A stretch of DNA of 64,000 nucleotides from Klebsiella sp. RHBSTW-00484 (GCF_013705725.1 NZ_CP055481.1:1736001-1800000), one strand, 5' to 3'. Numbered from the stretch's first letter, positions 21,673 to 31,211 are shown. Made by a program: numbers and translations. Notes: generated from the letters alone by a model not told the origin.

Positions 21673-22749
21673 ATGCTTCAGATGTTAATGCAGTGGTACC
21701 GCCGTCGGTTCAGCGATCCGGAGGCGATAGCGCTGCTGGTCATTTTGCTGGCCGGGTTCGGCATTATGTTTTTCTTCAGCGGCCTGCTGGCACCTCTATT
21801 AGTGTCCATCGTGCTGGCCTATCTGCTTGAATGGCCAACGGTCAGGCTGGAGCGTATCGGTTTTTCTCGTACCTGGGCCACCTCGGTGGTCCTGATTCTG
21901 TTCGTCGGCATTCTGCTATTGATGGCGTTTGTAGTGATGCCGGTTGCCTGGCAGCAGGGCATTTATCTGATTCGTGATATGCCGGGGATGCTGAACAAAC
22001 TTTCTGATTTTGCCGCGACGGTGCCGCGCCGTTATCCGGCCTTAATGGATGCCGGAATTATCGACGCCATGGCGGAGAATATGCGCGGGCGGATGTTAAC
22101 CGTCGGTGATTCGGTAGTGAAATATTCGCTTGCCTCGCTGGTCGGGCTGCTGACTTTGGCGGTCTATCTGGTATTGGTGCCGCTGATGGTTTTCTTTCTG
22201 CTGAAAGACAAAGAGCAGATGCTTAACGCCGTGCGCCGTGTGCTGCCGCGCAATCGCGGGCTGGCAGGGCAGGTGTGGAAAGAGATGAACCAGCAAATTA
22301 CCAACTATATTCGCGGTAAGGTGCTGGAGATGATCGTCGTCGGCGTGGCGACGTGGATTGGTTTTATCCTTTTCGGGCTTAACTATTCATTGTTGCTGGC
22401 GGTGCTGGTTGGGTTTTCAGTACTGATTCCCTACATTGGCGCTTTTGTGGTTACCATTCCTGTGGTCGGCGTGGCGCTATTTCAGTTTGGCGCGGGCACC
22501 GAATTCTGGAGCCTGTTCGCGGTTTACCTGATTATTCAGGGGCTGGATGGCAACCTGCTGGTGCCGGTGCTGTTCTCCGAAGCCGTTAACCTGCACCCGC
22601 TGGTGATTATTCTGTCGGTGGTTATCTTCGGCGGCCTGTGGGGATTCTGGGGCGTGTTCTTCGCGATTCCACTGGCGACGCTAATCAAAGCGGTGGTGCA
22701 TGCCTGGCCGGATGGCCTGATAGTGGAAGACGTAGAAGAAGAGAATTAG
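21673..22749 (+). CDS. perM: AI-2E-family permease PerM
   Basis: This 358-residue inner-membrane protein has about eight hydrophobic segments and belongs to the AI-2 exporter-like family (PF01594 type). The E. coli orthologue PerM (YfgO) has no settled substrate. The conserved C-terminal pore region reads LIPYIGAFVVTIPVVGVALF and GFWGVFFAIPLATLIKA. The ATG at 21673 follows AGGGAAGGG and fits the E. coli N-terminus. It is divergent from bepA and convergent with bcp. In K-12 the hyf operon separates perM and bcp; here only 79 bp do. Confidence 0.93.
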   Translation: MLQMLMQWYRRRFSDPEAIALLVILLAGFGIMFFFSGLLAPLLVSIVLAYLLEWPTVRLERIGFSRTWATSVVLILFVGILLLMAFVVMPVAWQQGIYLIRDMPGMLNKLSDFAATVPRRYPALMDAGIIDAMAENMRGRMLTVGDSVVKYSLASLVGLLTLAVYLVLVPLMVFFLLKDKEQMLNAVRRVLPRNRGLAGQVWKEMNQQITNYIRGKVLEMIVVGVATWIGFILFGLNYSLLLAVLVGFSVLIPYIGAFVVTIPVVGVALFQFGAGTEFWSLFAVYLIIQGLDGNLLVPVLFSEAVNLHPLVIILSVVIFGGLWGFWGVFFAIPLATLIKAVVHAWPDGLIVEDVEEEN

Positions 22750-22771
22750 CGCAACGCTTACCGATGAGCGG

Positions 22772-22813
22772 TAAAAAAAGACGCCGGGCGGTTTGAAACT
22801 GATCCGGCGTCTT
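22772..22813 (-). terminator. terminator of the gcvR-bcp unit
   Basis: AAGACGCCGG and CCGGCGTCTT form a 10-bp stem with a 15-nt loop. On the minus strand the stem runs into seven T. It lies between convergent perM and bcp. Confidence 0.8.
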
Positions 22814-22828
22814 GCGTTTGTCTGCGCG

Positions 22829-23299
22829 TCAGGCGTTTTCTTTCAGCCAGTTCAGCACCACGTCGTGGTGATTGCTGGTTTTGAAATCATCAAACACATG
22901 TTCGATTTTGCCGTCGGCATCGATGAGGAAGCTAGTACGGTGAATACCGTCGTAGGTTTTCCCCATAAACGTTTTTTCACCCCAGATGCCAAACTGTTCG
23001 CATACCTGATGATTCTCGTCAGACAGCAAAGTAAAGTTCAGCAGCTCCTTTTCGGCGAAGCGGGAGAGTTTTTCTGGTTTATCAGTACTGATACCCAGTA
23101 CTTCAACGCCTGCTTTTTTCAGGTCGTCCATATTATCGCGTAAACCACACGCTTGTACGGTGCAGCCCGGGGTCATGGCTTTCGGGTAAAAATAAACCAG
23201 AACACGCTGTCCCTGGAAGTCGGTCAAATTTACTTCCTCGCCGTCCTGGTCTGGTAAGCTAAATTTCGGTGCAATGTCACCGGCTTTCAGTGGGTTCAT
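22829..23299 (-). CDS. bcp: thiol peroxidase Bcp (peroxiredoxin)
   Basis: Bcp reduces hydrogen peroxide and organic peroxides with thioredoxin as reductant. The 156-residue protein has the peroxidatic Cys46 in the motif TPGCTVQACGLRD and the resolving Cys51 five residues later, typical of the BCP/PrxQ class. It starts 3 bp after gcvR on the same strand, an arrangement conserved with E. coli. Confidence 0.97.
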   Translation of the reverse strand: MNPLKAGDIAPKFSLPDQDGEEVNLTDFQGQRVLVYFYPKAMTPGCTVQACGLRDNMDDLKKAGVEVLGISTDKPEKLSRFAEKELLNFTLLSDENHQVCEQFGIWGEKTFMGKTYDGIHRTSFLIDADGKIEHVFDDFKTSNHHDVVLNWLKENA

Positions 23300-23302
23300 T
23301 AC

Positions 23303-23872
23303 TCAAACTCCATCCTGTTCATCATGCTGTGAATAATTAACGATGTTAATACTGCCTTGTGCATTCAGTTCTGTACATAGGGCTTTGAACGCTTGTTCGA
23401 TATTTGATGCATTTTGCGTAGTCGGGCTATGGGCGGTGATTTGGATAAAAAGCTGCGCTGAATCGTCGTTCGCTCCCGGTTGGGTGCGGGAGACCAGCTC
23501 GGCAATGTTCATTTTCCACGTATCGCACAGGGCAGTAAATCGCTCAATAATATGCGGCGAATCCGGCACCTCAACCTGAACCCAGACGGTGTTTTGCATC
23601 GCCTGATGCGGCCTTGCGGTTGTACGCTTCATTACGATCAGCAGATCAAGCTCGGCACCTTTCAGCGGCAGAGTCGATTCAATCAGGTTAATCGCATTCC
23701 ACGAGCCGGAGAGCAGCATGATAAACGTAAACTCGTCACCAAGCATGGCCAGCCGGCTGTCTTCGATATTACAGCCGCAGCTGCTGACGTGGCGAGTGAT
23801 TGTATTCACGATGCCAGGGCGATCAGCACCCAACGCGGTAATAACCAGATAGTGTTGTAATGAGGCTGTCAA
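23303..23872 (-). CDS. gcvR: glycine cleavage system repressor GcvR, TTG start
   Basis: GcvR binds the activator GcvA and, with glycine absent, keeps the gcv operon repressed. The 189-residue protein consists of two ACT domains (near residues 6-85 and 90-180). The TTG at 23872, with AAAGGAAG upstream, gives MTASLQHYLVITALGADRPG, which lines up with the E. coli N-terminus MTLSSQHYLV. The ATG at 23950 would add 26 unrelated residues. It is the promoter-proximal gene of gcvR-bcp and divergent from dapA. Confidence 0.93.
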   Translation of the reverse strand: MTASLQHYLVITALGADRPGIVNTITRHVSSCGCNIEDSRLAMLGDEFTFIMLLSGSWNAINLIESTLPLKGAELDLLIVMKRTTARPHQAMQNTVWVQVEVPDSPHIIERFTALCDTWKMNIAELVSRTQPGANDDSAQLFIQITAHSPTTQNASNIEQAFKALCTELNAQGSINIVNYSQHDEQDGV

Positions 23873-24025
23873 ACCTGTTCTTCCTTTAAAAAGGTGAGGT
23901 AACATTAGGAAAGCATAAAAAAAACCGGCATACAACATCCCTGATGGCATCGGGTCTCTTGCTTTTATTGCGGCACCAAACGTAACATTGAGAATCTTGT
24001 CCCACTTCTGCTCTGAGGATGGCCC

Positions 24026-24904
24026 ATGTTTACGGGAAGTATTGTAGCGCTTATCACGCCGATGGATGAAAACGGTAACGTCTGCCGGTCAAGCCTGAAA
24101 AAACTGATTGATTACCATGTCGCCAGCGGTACCTCGGCGATCGTTTCGGTAGGCACTACCGGAGAGTCCGCAACATTGAGCCATGAAGAGCATGGTGACG
24201 TGGTTATGCAGACGCTGGAGCTGGCTGACGGGCGCATCCCGGTTATCGCGGGTACCGGTGCAAATGCAACCGCAGAGGCGATTAGCCTGACCAAGCGGTT
24301 TAACAATAGCGGTGTGGTTGGCTGCCTGACGGTTACGCCTTATTACAACCGTCCGACCCAGGAAGGACTGTTCCAACACTTTAAAGCTATTGCAGAACAT
24401 ACTGACCTGCCGCAAATCCTGTATAATGTGCCGTCCCGTACCGGTTGCGATATGTTGCCGGAAACCGTCGGTCGTCTGGCGGAAGTTAAAAATATTATCG
24501 GTATTAAGGAAGCGACGGGGAACTTAAGTCGCGTTCATCAGATCAAAGAGCTGGTTTCAGATGACTTTATTCTGCTGAGCGGCGATGACGCGACGGGAAT
24601 GGACTTTATGCAGCTTGGCGGTCACGGCGTGATTTCCGTAACCACAAACGTTGCGGCGCGCGAAATGGCTGAAATGTGCCGACTGGCTCTGGCTGGTCAA
24701 TTCGCCGAAGCTCGGGCGATTAATCAGCGTCTGATGCCGTTGCATACAAAATTATTTGTCGAACCCAACCCTATCCCGGTCAAATGGGCATGTAAGGCGT
24801 TGGGTCTTGTGGCGACCGATACGCTACGCCTGCCGATGACCCCGATTACCGAAAACGGTACTAAGGTTGTCACCGCAGCGTTGAAGCATGCCGGTTTGCT
24901 GTAA
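24026..24904 (+). CDS. dapA: 4-hydroxy-tetrahydrodipicolinate synthase
   Basis: DapA condenses aspartate semialdehyde with pyruvate, the first committed step to lysine and meso-diaminopimelate. The 292-residue TIM barrel has the Schiff-base Lys161 in IIGIKEATG. It also has Thr44 in VGTTGES, Tyr107 in TPYYNRP and Tyr133 in LYNVPSRTG, the usual catalytic set. Length matches E. coli. bamC follows 16 bp after the stop, forming a dapA-bamC operon. Confidence 0.98.
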   Translation: MFTGSIVALITPMDENGNVCRSSLKKLIDYHVASGTSAIVSVGTTGESATLSHEEHGDVVMQTLELADGRIPVIAGTGANATAEAISLTKRFNNSGVVGCLTVTPYYNRPTQEGLFQHFKAIAEHTDLPQILYNVPSRTGCDMLPETVGRLAEVKNIIGIKEATGNLSRVHQIKELVSDDFILLSGDDATGMDFMQLGGHGVISVTTNVAAREMAEMCRLALAGQFAEARAINQRLMPLHTKLFVEPNPIPVKWACKALGLVATDTLRLPMTPITENGTKVVTAALKHAGLL

Positions 24905-24920
24905 AGTTTAGGGAGATTTG

Positions 24921-25955
24921 ATGGCTTACTCAGTACAGAAGTCGCGCCTGGCGAAGGTTGCGGGTGTTTCGCTGGTTCTACTCCTCGCGGCCTGTAGTTC
25001 TGACTCGCGCTATAAGCGTCAGGTGAGCGGCGACGAGGCCTATTTGCAGGCAACGCCGCTTAGTGAACTTCACGCGCCAGCAGGGATGATCCTGCCGGTT
25101 CAGGTGGGTGATTATAATATTCCGGTTGCTGCCAGCACCGGTAACACAGGCAAGGCTCTGGATATCCGTCCTCCGGCTCAGCCTCTGGCACTGGTTAGCG
25201 GCGCGCGCACTCAGTTTAACGGTGATACCGCGACGCTGATGGTGGAGAACGGTCGCAGCGGTTCGCTGTGGGCGCAGGTGGCAAGCATCATGCAGTCGAA
25301 AAACTACACTATCGCGAAACGCGATGATGCCAGCCAGACGCTGAATACCGACTGGGTCGAATGGAATCGCCTCGATGAAGACCAGCAGTACCGTGGTCGC
25401 TATCAAATCTCAGTTAAACAGCAGGGCTATCAGCAAGCAGTGGTCGTGAAGTTGGTGAATCTGGAGCAGGCGGGTAAACCGGTTGCCGATCCGGCTTCGC
25501 TTCAGCGCTACAGTACTGCCATGTTGAACGTCATTTCCGAAGGTCTGGATCTGAACGCTACCAGCGCTCAGAACGCCGCGCAGAAAAATGCCGGGGCGAC
25601 CTTCGACGTGCAGAGCGGTGCGGATGATACCGGTCTGCCGATGCTGGTCGTTCGCGCACCGTTTAACCTGGTGTGGCAACGCCTGCCGGGCGCGCTGGAA
25701 AAAGTGGGTATGAAGGTAACCGATAGCTCCCGTTCTCAGGGTAGCTTCTCCGTAACCTACAAACCCCTATCCGACAGCGGCTGGACCGATCTGGGCGCTC
25801 GCGACCCGCAGTTGGTATCCGGCGATTATAAACTGCAGGTCGGGGACCTCGATAACCGCAGTAGTCTGCAGTTCATCGACCCGAAAGGACATACCCTGAC
25901 GCAGTCGCAAAATGACGCCCTGGTTGCCGTATTCCAGGCCGCATTAAGTAAGTAA
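24921..25955 (+). CDS. bamC: outer-membrane assembly lipoprotein BamC
   Basis: BamC is a lipoprotein of the BAM complex that inserts beta-barrel proteins in the outer membrane. The 344-residue precursor has a lipobox LLAAC with the lipidated Cys25. An unstructured segment that contacts BamD follows, then two helix-grip domains. The C-terminus [20 protein letters not shown] is close to E. coli. The ATG follows AGGGAGATTTG; a TTG just before it is not needed. Confidence 0.97.
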   Translation: MAYSVQKSRLAKVAGVSLVLLLAACSSDSRYKRQVSGDEAYLQATPLSELHAPAGMILPVQVGDYNIPVAASTGNTGKALDIRPPAQPLALVSGARTQFNGDTATLMVENGRSGSLWAQVASIMQSKNYTIAKRDDASQTLNTDWVEWNRLDEDQQYRGRYQISVKQQGYQQAVVVKLVNLEQAGKPVADPASLQRYSTAMLNVISEGLDLNATSAQNAAQKNAGATFDVQSGADDTGLPMLVVRAPFNLVWQRLPGALEKVGMKVTDSSRSQGSFSVTYKPLSDSGWTDLGARDPQLVSGDYKLQVGDLDNRSSLQFIDPKGHTLTQSQNDALVAVFQAALSK

Positions 25956-25960
25956 TAAAC

Positions 25961-25986
25961 AGGGCTGGAGTAATCCGGCCCTTTTT
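25961..25986 (+). terminator. rho-independent terminator of dapA-bamC
   Basis: AGGGCTGG pairs with CCGGCCCT (one T-G pair) and runs into T5. It overlaps the region just upstream of the purC -10. Confidence 0.75.
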
Positions 25987-25990
25987 AATG

Positions 25991-25996
25991 TATAGT
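25991..25996 (+). promoter_or_regulatory. purC promoter -10 element
   Basis: TATAGT lies immediately upstream of the PurR operator. No good -35 is visible. If used, it gives a leader of about 185 nt that contains the ERIC element. Confidence 0.5.
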
Positions 25997-25997
25997 G

Positions 25998-26013
25998 ACG
26001 CAAACGTGTGCGT
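25998..26013 (+). promoter_or_regulatory. PurR operator of purC
   Basis: ACGCAAACGTGTGCGT matches the PurR consensus at 15 of 16 positions. It starts 2 bp after the -10, so repressor would cover the start site. The last base is also the first base of an ERIC element. Confidence 0.9.
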
Positions 26014-26139
26014 ATACACATCATCCTCCAAATTGCCTCTTTGTTGGCTGCCTTCGTTCACCCCAGTCACTTACTTATGTAAGCTCTTGGGGATTCGCTC
26101 AGTTGCCGCCTCGATGCACTTTGAATGATTTTGTGTATA
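26013..26139 (+). repeat. ERIC (IRU) element in the purC leader
   Basis: This is a 127-bp imperfect palindrome with ends TATACACA and TGTGTATA. The central conserved blocks CACCCCAGTCACTTACTT and ATGTAAGCTCTTGGGGATTC correspond to the ERIC2 and ERIC1R primer sequences. It fills most of the space between the purC operator and the purC Shine-Dalgarno and would be transcribed as a long stem. Confidence 0.93.
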
Positions 26140-26185
26140 GGCGGAAACGTATTTTTTGGGCTTAATATCACTGGAGTGGTGAAAG

Positions 26186-26899
26186 ATGAAAAAGCTAGCT
26201 GAGTTGTATCGTGGTAAAGCGAAGACCGTTTACAGCACCGAAAACCCGGATCTGCTGGTACTCGAATTCCGTAACGATACGTCAGCAGGTGACGGTGCTC
26301 GCATTGAGCAGTTCGATCGTAAAGGCATGGTGAACAACAAGTTCAACTATTTCATTATGAGCAAACTGGCGCAAGCGGGTATCCCGACCCAGATGGAAGC
26401 GCTGTTGTCCGATACCGAATGTCTGGTGAAAAAGCTGGATATGGTGCCGGTGGAGTGCGTTGTGCGTAACCGCGCTGCCGGTTCGCTGGTGAAACGTTTA
26501 GGGATTGAAGAGGGCATCGAGCTGAACCCGCCGCTATTTGATCTGTTCCTGAAAAACGACGCCATGCACGACCCGATGGTCAACGAATCCTACTGCGAAA
26601 CTTTCGGCTGGGTGAGTAAAGAGAACCTGGCGCGTATGCAGGAACTGACCTACAAAGCTAACGACGTGCTGAAAAAGCTGTTTGACGATGCGGGCCTGAT
26701 CCTCGTGGACTTCAAGCTGGAGTTTGGTCTGTTTAAAGGCGAAGTGGTGCTGGGCGACGAGTTCTCTCCGGACGGCAGCCGTCTGTGGGACAAAAAGACC
26801 ATGGATAAAATGGACAAAGACCGTTTCCGCCAGAGCCTCGGTGGCTTGATTGAAGCCTATGAAGAAGTTGCCCGTCGTCTGGGCGTAGAACTGGACTAA
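26186..26899 (+). CDS. purC: SAICAR synthetase
   Basis: PurC joins CAIR and aspartate with ATP to form SAICAR in purine synthesis. The 237-residue protein has the E. coli length. It shows [11 protein letters not shown], the GDGARIEQF nucleotide segment, [13 protein letters not shown], and the metal-binding [10 protein letters not shown] region. The ATG follows a GGAGTGGTGAAAG stretch. Expression should be controlled by PurR at 25998-26013. Confidence 0.98.
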   Translation: MKKLAELYRGKAKTVYSTENPDLLVLEFRNDTSAGDGARIEQFDRKGMVNNKFNYFIMSKLAQAGIPTQMEALLSDTECLVKKLDMVPVECVVRNRAAGSLVKRLGIEEGIELNPPLFDLFLKNDAMHDPMVNESYCETFGWVSKENLARMQELTYKANDVLKKLFDDAGLILVDFKLEFGLFKGEVVLGDEFSPDGSRLWDKKTMDKMDKDRFRQSLGGLIEAYEEVARRLGVELD

Positions 26900-26907
26900 T
26901 CCCCCGA

Positions 26908-26935
26908 CGCCAGAGGAAACCCTCTTCTTCTGGCG
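26908..26935 (+). terminator. possible terminator after purC
   Basis: CGCCAGA pairs with TCTGGCG, with an inner GAGG/CCTC stem. A pyrimidine-rich but not pure-T stretch follows. Confidence 0.4.
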
Positions 26936-27018
26936 CTCTTCTTGCTGTTTCCTGTGGTAATCCTCCGCTGAACCGCCTACGATCTCATACATTGGTTTTA
27001 TGATGAATTGAGGTGCTT

Positions 27019-27888
27019 ATGCGCTGGCAAGGGCGTCGCGAAAGCGACAATGTTGAAGATCGCCGTGGTCAATCCGGTTCACCGATGGGCGGAGGTGGCG
27101 GTTTTCGTCTCCCCAGCGGGAAAGGCGGCATCGTGCTGCTGATTATCATTGTGGTGGCGGGATATTACGGCGTTGATTTAACCGGCATGTTAACCGGTGA
27201 ACCGGTGTCACAACAGCAAACCACCACTCAACGCTCTATTAGTCCACAGGATGAAGAAGCCGCGAAGTTCACTAAAGTGGTTCTGGCGGATACGGAAGAT
27301 ACCTGGGGCATGATTTTTAAAGACATGGGTCGTCAGTATCCGCAGCCTAAGCTGGTGATGTATCGCGGCGCGACGCGAACCGCCTGCGGTACTGGCCAGT
27401 CGGTAATGGGGCCGTTCTACTGTCCGGCGGATAGTACGGTGTACATCGACCTGTCATTTTACGATGAAATGAAAACTAAGCTCGGCGCGGGCGGCGACTT
27501 CGCTCAGGGTTACGTTATCGCCCATGAAGTCGGTCATCATGTACAAAAGCTGCTGGGTATTGAGTCGAAAGTGCGCCAGCTACAGCAGAATGCTTCACCA
27601 GCGGAAGCGAACCGCCTGTCAGTTAAAATGGAGCTACAGGCGGACTGCTTCGCGGGCGTCTGGGGCTACAATATGCAGAAGCAGGACGTAATGGAGGTTG
27701 GCGACCTGCAGGAGGCGCTGAACGCCGCAGAGGCGATTGGTGATGACCGCTTGCAGCAGCAGAGCCAGGGACGCGTGGTGCCGGACAGCTTTACTCACGG
27801 TACATCGCAGCAGCGCTATACCTGGTTTAAACGCGGCTTCGATAGCGGCGACCCGGCGCAGTGCAACACCTTTGGCAAAGCGCTGTAA
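27019..27888 (+). CDS. ypfJ: putative neutral zinc metallopeptidase YpfJ
   Basis: The 289-residue protein has a charged N-terminus, one transmembrane helix (about residues 38-50) and a C-terminal domain of the neutral zinc metallopeptidase family. The active-site motif HEVGHHVQ (His169, Glu170, His173) is intact, followed by the conserved [12 protein letters not shown]. It probably faces the periplasm. The ATG at 27019 follows GAGGTG. No substrate is established. tmcA follows directly. Confidence 0.9.
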   Translation: MRWQGRRESDNVEDRRGQSGSPMGGGGGFRLPSGKGGIVLLIIIVVAGYYGVDLTGMLTGEPVSQQQTTTQRSISPQDEEAAKFTKVVLADTEDTWGMIFKDMGRQYPQPKLVMYRGATRTACGTGQSVMGPFYCPADSTVYIDLSFYDEMKTKLGAGGDFAQGYVIAHEVGHHVQKLLGIESKVRQLQQNASPAEANRLSVKMELQADCFAGVWGYNMQKQDVMEVGDLQEALNAAEAIGDDRLQQQSQGRVVPDSFTHGTSQQRYTWFKRGFDSGDPAQCNTFGKAL

Positions 27889-27900
27889 TTGCCGTCGGTC

Positions 27901-29904
27901 ATGGATGAACTGCTTCACCTGACGGCGCAAATGGCGCGTGAGGGCATCCGTCGTCTGCTGGTGCTCAGCGGCGATGATGCCTGGACTTTCAACCAGGCGC
28001 AAAATCTGCGTACTCTGTTGGCTGGTGATGGGCTGTGGGTTGGCCCGCAGCCGGCGCCGGAGCCGTATACGCCTCCCGGTGCGCTGAAGACCCTCCTGGG
28101 CCGGGAATTCCAGCATGCTTTTTTCGATGCGCGTGAGGGGTTCGACGTCGCGGCATTTGCTGCGTTAGCCGGTACGCTGCGCGCAGGAAGCTGGCTGATT
28201 TTGCTGATCCCCGATTTTTCCCAATGGCCGACCCGGCCTGACGCTGACTCTCTGCGCTGGAGCGACACTCCCGAGTCGGTCCCCACGCCAAATTTTGTCT
28301 ATCGTTTCTGCCAGCAAATTATTGCCGATAATGATTCTGTACTCTGGCGACAGGGGAATGAGCTGACATTACCCGCTTTCCCGCTTCGAGAACCCTGGCA
28401 TCCCGCTGATGGTCAGCCGCAGGCGGAGCAGGCAGCCGTTCTTGCCGAATTGGCTGACTTCCCTCCCGGTATCGCCGCCTTAACCGCAGAGCGCGGACGA
28501 GGCAAATCCGCTCTGGCGGGAATGCTTATTCGCCAGCTGGCAGGGGATGCCATCGTCACGGCACCGGCGCGTGGAGCCACAGATGTGATGGCGGCTTTTG
28601 CAGGTGAGGGCTTTCGCTTTATGGCTCCCGATGCGTTACTGGCATCAGAGCGCAACGCTTCGTGGCTGATTGTTGATGAGGCCGCCGCCATTCCGGGGCC
28701 GCTGTTGCGCCAGCTGGTGGAGCGTTTTCCGCGCACTCTGCTCACGACTACTGTTCAGGGCTACGAAGGCACCGGGCGCGGTTTTCTGCTTAAGTTTTGC
28801 GCCGGTTTTGCCCATTTGCGGCAGTTTAGTTTGACGACGCCCATCCGCTGGGCATTGGGCTGCCCGCTGGAGGCGGCTATCGCGCAGTTGCTGTTGTTTA
28901 GCGATGAGACCTTTCAGCATGCGCCTGCTGGCGACACGGTACTGGAAAATGTCAGTCAGGCCAGCTGGCAGCAGCAGCCCGCTTTACCGGAGGCGATGTA
29001 TCAACTGCTCTCCGGGGCGCACTATCGCACTTCTCCTCTCGATTTACGCCGCATGATGGATGCGCCGGGGCAGCATTTTACCTGCGCCCGCAGCGCAAAC
29101 CGCGTCGCCGGAGCGTTGTGGCTGGTGGAGGAGGGAGGGCTGGAGTCATCGCTCAGCCAGGCCGTATGGGCTGGATATCGCCGCCCGCGTGGTAATCTGG
29201 TGGCGCAATCCTTGGCTGCACACGGCGGTAGCCCGCAGGCGGCAACGTTGACGGGCTTGCGTATCAGTCGCATTGCCGTACACCCGGTGCGCCAGCGTGA
29301 GGGGCTTGGGCAACGGCTGGTTGATTGGGCGGCGTCTCAGGCGTCGGAGCGGGACTATCTCTCGGTCAGTTTTGGCTACACACCCGAACTGTGGCGTTTT
29401 TGGGATAGCTGCGGTTTTATGCTAGTGCGCCTGGGTACTCATCGGGAAGCCAGCAGCGGCTGTTATACCGCGATGGCGCTCTATCCCATCAGCGCGGCTG
29501 GCCGACATCTGGCTCAGCAGGAAATCCGCCGGTTGCTGCGCGATGAACACTGGCTGCGCGACTGGCGAGATGAGCCTTTGCCGCTGACTATGCTGGAAGA
29601 AGCGGCTATCTTTACTGAAGAGGATTGGCTGGAGGCTGCGGGCTTTGCGTTTGCCCATCGCCCGCTGCTGGCGGCGGTTGGTAGCCTCAATCGGCTGCTC
29701 ATGCAGGTGAATTTACCGCTGCCTGCTTTGCGCGCACGCCTGGAGCGCCAGGATGAAGCGGAACTTTGCCGCACGTTGCAACTCTCCGGGCGAAAAGCGC
29801 TGCTGGCCAGGCTGCGCGAAGAGGCGGCGCAGGCGTTATCAAACCTGGACGCAACGCGCGCGGATGCTCTGCGCCAGCAGGTCAACATGCTGCAATTTTT
29901 TTAA
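27901..29904 (+). CDS. tmcA: tRNA(Met) cytidine acetyltransferase
   Basis: TmcA makes N4-acetylcytidine at the wobble position of elongator tRNA-Met using acetyl-CoA and ATP. From this ATG the protein has 667 residues: an N-terminal domain, an RNA-helicase-like module with P-loop AERGRGKSALAG and Walker B VDEAAAI, a GNAT domain (RISRIAVHPVRQREGLG), and a C-terminal tRNA-binding region. A TTG at 27889 right after the ypfJ stop would give 671 residues, the E. coli length. Neither start has a good Shine-Dalgarno, so the start is unresolved. Translation is probably coupled to ypfJ. Confidence 0.93.
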   Translation: MDELLHLTAQMAREGIRRLLVLSGDDAWTFNQAQNLRTLLAGDGLWVGPQPAPEPYTPPGALKTLLGREFQHAFFDAREGFDVAAFAALAGTLRAGSWLILLIPDFSQWPTRPDADSLRWSDTPESVPTPNFVYRFCQQIIADNDSVLWRQGNELTLPAFPLREPWHPADGQPQAEQAAVLAELADFPPGIAALTAERGRGKSALAGMLIRQLAGDAIVTAPARGATDVMAAFAGEGFRFMAPDALLASERNASWLIVDEAAAIPGPLLRQLVERFPRTLLTTTVQGYEGTGRGFLLKFCAGFAHLRQFSLTTPIRWALGCPLEAAIAQLLLFSDETFQHAPAGDTVLENVSQASWQQQPALPEAMYQLLSGAHYRTSPLDLRRMMDAPGQHFTCARSANRVAGALWLVEEGGLESSLSQAVWAGYRRPRGNLVAQSLAAHGGSPQAATLTGLRISRIAVHPVRQREGLGQRLVDWAASQASERDYLSVSFGYTPELWRFWDSCGFMLVRLGTHREASSGCYTAMALYPISAAGRHLAQQEIRRLLRDEHWLRDWRDEPLPLTMLEEAAIFTEEDWLEAAGFAFAHRPLLAAVGSLNRLLMQVNLPLPALRARLERQDEAELCRTLQLSGRKALLARLREEAAQALSNLDATRADALRQQVNMLQFF

Positions 29905-29981
29905 CTAACTCCTTCAGTTAAATGGCATGGTCATATTTCGCATGCGGCGTAAACTTCCTTGCAGACATTAAGGAGACAGCC

Positions 29982-30680
29982 GTGAAACACGATCATTTTG
30001 TTGTTCAAAGCCCCGCGACCCCTGCACAGCAACTGCTGCTGCTGTTTCATGGCGTCGGTGATAACCCGGTTGCTATGGGGCAAATCGGCAGCTGGTTTGC
30101 GCCGCTCTTTCCCGATGCGCTGATTGTCAGCGTCGGCGGCGCGGAGCCGTGCGGACCGCCTCCGGGACGCCAGTGGTTCTCCGTGCAGGGCGTCACTGAA
30201 GAGAACCGCCAGCAGCGCGTGGATGCCATTATGCCGACCTTTATTGAAACAGTTCGCTATTGGCAGCAGCAGAGCGGCGTTAGTCCGCAGGCGACGGCGC
30301 TGATCGGCTTCTCGCAGGGGGCGATTATGTCGCTGGAGAGCGTTAAAGCGCAGCCGGGGCTGGCATCGCGGGTGATTGCGTTTAACGGCCGCTATGCAAC
30401 TCTGCCGGAGAAGGCGACCACGGCGACAACAGTCCACCTGATTCACGGCGGTGAGGATCGTGTTATCGATCTAGCGTGGGCAGTCGCCGGGCAAGAAGCG
30501 CTCCAGCAGGCCGGTGGCGATGTGACGCTGGATATTGTTGAAGACCTGGGACACGCGATTGACGATCGCAGCATGCAGTTTGCCCTCGATCATTTGCGTT
30601 TTACCGTGCCGAAACACTATTTTGATGAAGCGCTCAGTGGCAGCACGCCGAAAGACGACGATCTAATCGAACTGCTGTAA
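29982..30680 (+). CDS. ypfH: esterase YpfH, alpha/beta hydrolase
   Basis: The 232-residue protein has the E. coli YpfH length and sequence. It is a carboxylesterase-type alpha/beta hydrolase with nucleophile Ser111 in GFSQGAI, an Asp in HGGEDRVID and a His in LGHAID. The oxyanion region is LLFHGVGDNP. I chose the GTG at 29982 because AAGGAGA lies just upstream and it gives VKHDHFVVQSP, as in E. coli. An ATG at 29922 gives a 20-residue unrelated extension. Natural substrate unknown. Confidence 0.92.
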   Translation: MKHDHFVVQSPATPAQQLLLLFHGVGDNPVAMGQIGSWFAPLFPDALIVSVGGAEPCGPPPGRQWFSVQGVTEENRQQRVDAIMPTFIETVRYWQQQSGVSPQATALIGFSQGAIMSLESVKAQPGLASRVIAFNGRYATLPEKATTATTVHLIHGGEDRVIDLAWAVAGQEALQQAGGDVTLDIVEDLGHAIDDRSMQFALDHLRFTVPKHYFDEALSGSTPKDDDLIELL

Positions 30681-30689
30681 ATAGAAAAC

Positions 30690-30970
30690 CTGGAGGCGAT
30701 GCTGCGCATCTGTCCGGGCTACCAGACCCACATACGGCAGTGAACCCGTAGCCCGGGCAAGGCGCGTCAAGCGCCGCCCCCCGGGAAAATAACGGCACAC
30801 TGTGTTAATTTCCCGAAGGCGATGCTGCGCATCTGTTCGGGCTACCAGACCCACATACGGCAGTGAACCCGTAGCCCGGGCAAGGCGCGTCAAGCGCCGC
30901 CCCCGGGAAAATAGCGGCACACTGTGTTAATTTTCCGGAGGCGATGCTGTGCATCTGTCCGGGCTACCGG
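30690..30970. repeat. tandem REP/BIME array
   Basis: Two nearly identical units (30692-30814 and 30815-30936) with a 122-123 bp period are followed by a partial third (30937-30970). Each unit holds two inverted REP palindromes, one starting AGGCGATGCTGCGCATCTG and one around GTAGCCCGGGCAAGGCGCG, separated by ACCAGACCCACATACGGCAG. The array lies between convergent ypfH and ypfN, the usual place for BIMEs. Confidence 0.9.
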
Positions 30971-31007
30971 ATCTGCAGGACCCGTAGACATTACTGAAGT
31001 AAGACGC

Positions 31008-31211
31008 TTACTTTTTCTTCGACTGGCCGTTCTTAGGCCAGTCATCCTCATCGTCCCACTTATCGTTGCAATCGCGATGCGGAGGCAGCTCCGGCTTATT
31101 GTTGAGAAATTTTTTGTGGTCAACGCGACTCAGATCCTTAATCACGTTAATCATCACGCCCACTAAAAATACCAACACCAGAATCCACCAGTATTTCGTT
31201 AGCCAATCCAT
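31008..31211 (-). CDS. ypfN: UPF0370 membrane protein YpfN
   Basis: The 67-residue protein has an N-terminal transmembrane helix ([18 protein letters not shown]). A charged soluble tail rich in Asp and Lys follows ([17 protein letters not shown]). It is nearly identical to E. coli YpfN. It lies 27 bp downstream of dapE on the same strand, probably in the yffB-dapE transcript. Function unknown. Confidence 0.93.
   Translation of the reverse strand: MDWLTKYWWILVLVFLVGVMINVIKDLSRVDHKKFLNNKPELPPHRDCNDKWDDEDDWPKNGQSKKK

Noticed and set aside
30690..30970. Possible CRISPR array because of regularly spaced repeats
   Set aside because: The whole 122-123 bp unit repeats, including the spacer, and the units hold REP palindromes. 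No cas genes are near.
30663..31123. Minus-strand frames with an internal protein repeat between ypfH and ypfN
   Set aside because: They are the translation of the tandem REP/BIME array; there is no ribosome site and the repetition reflects DNA palindromes.
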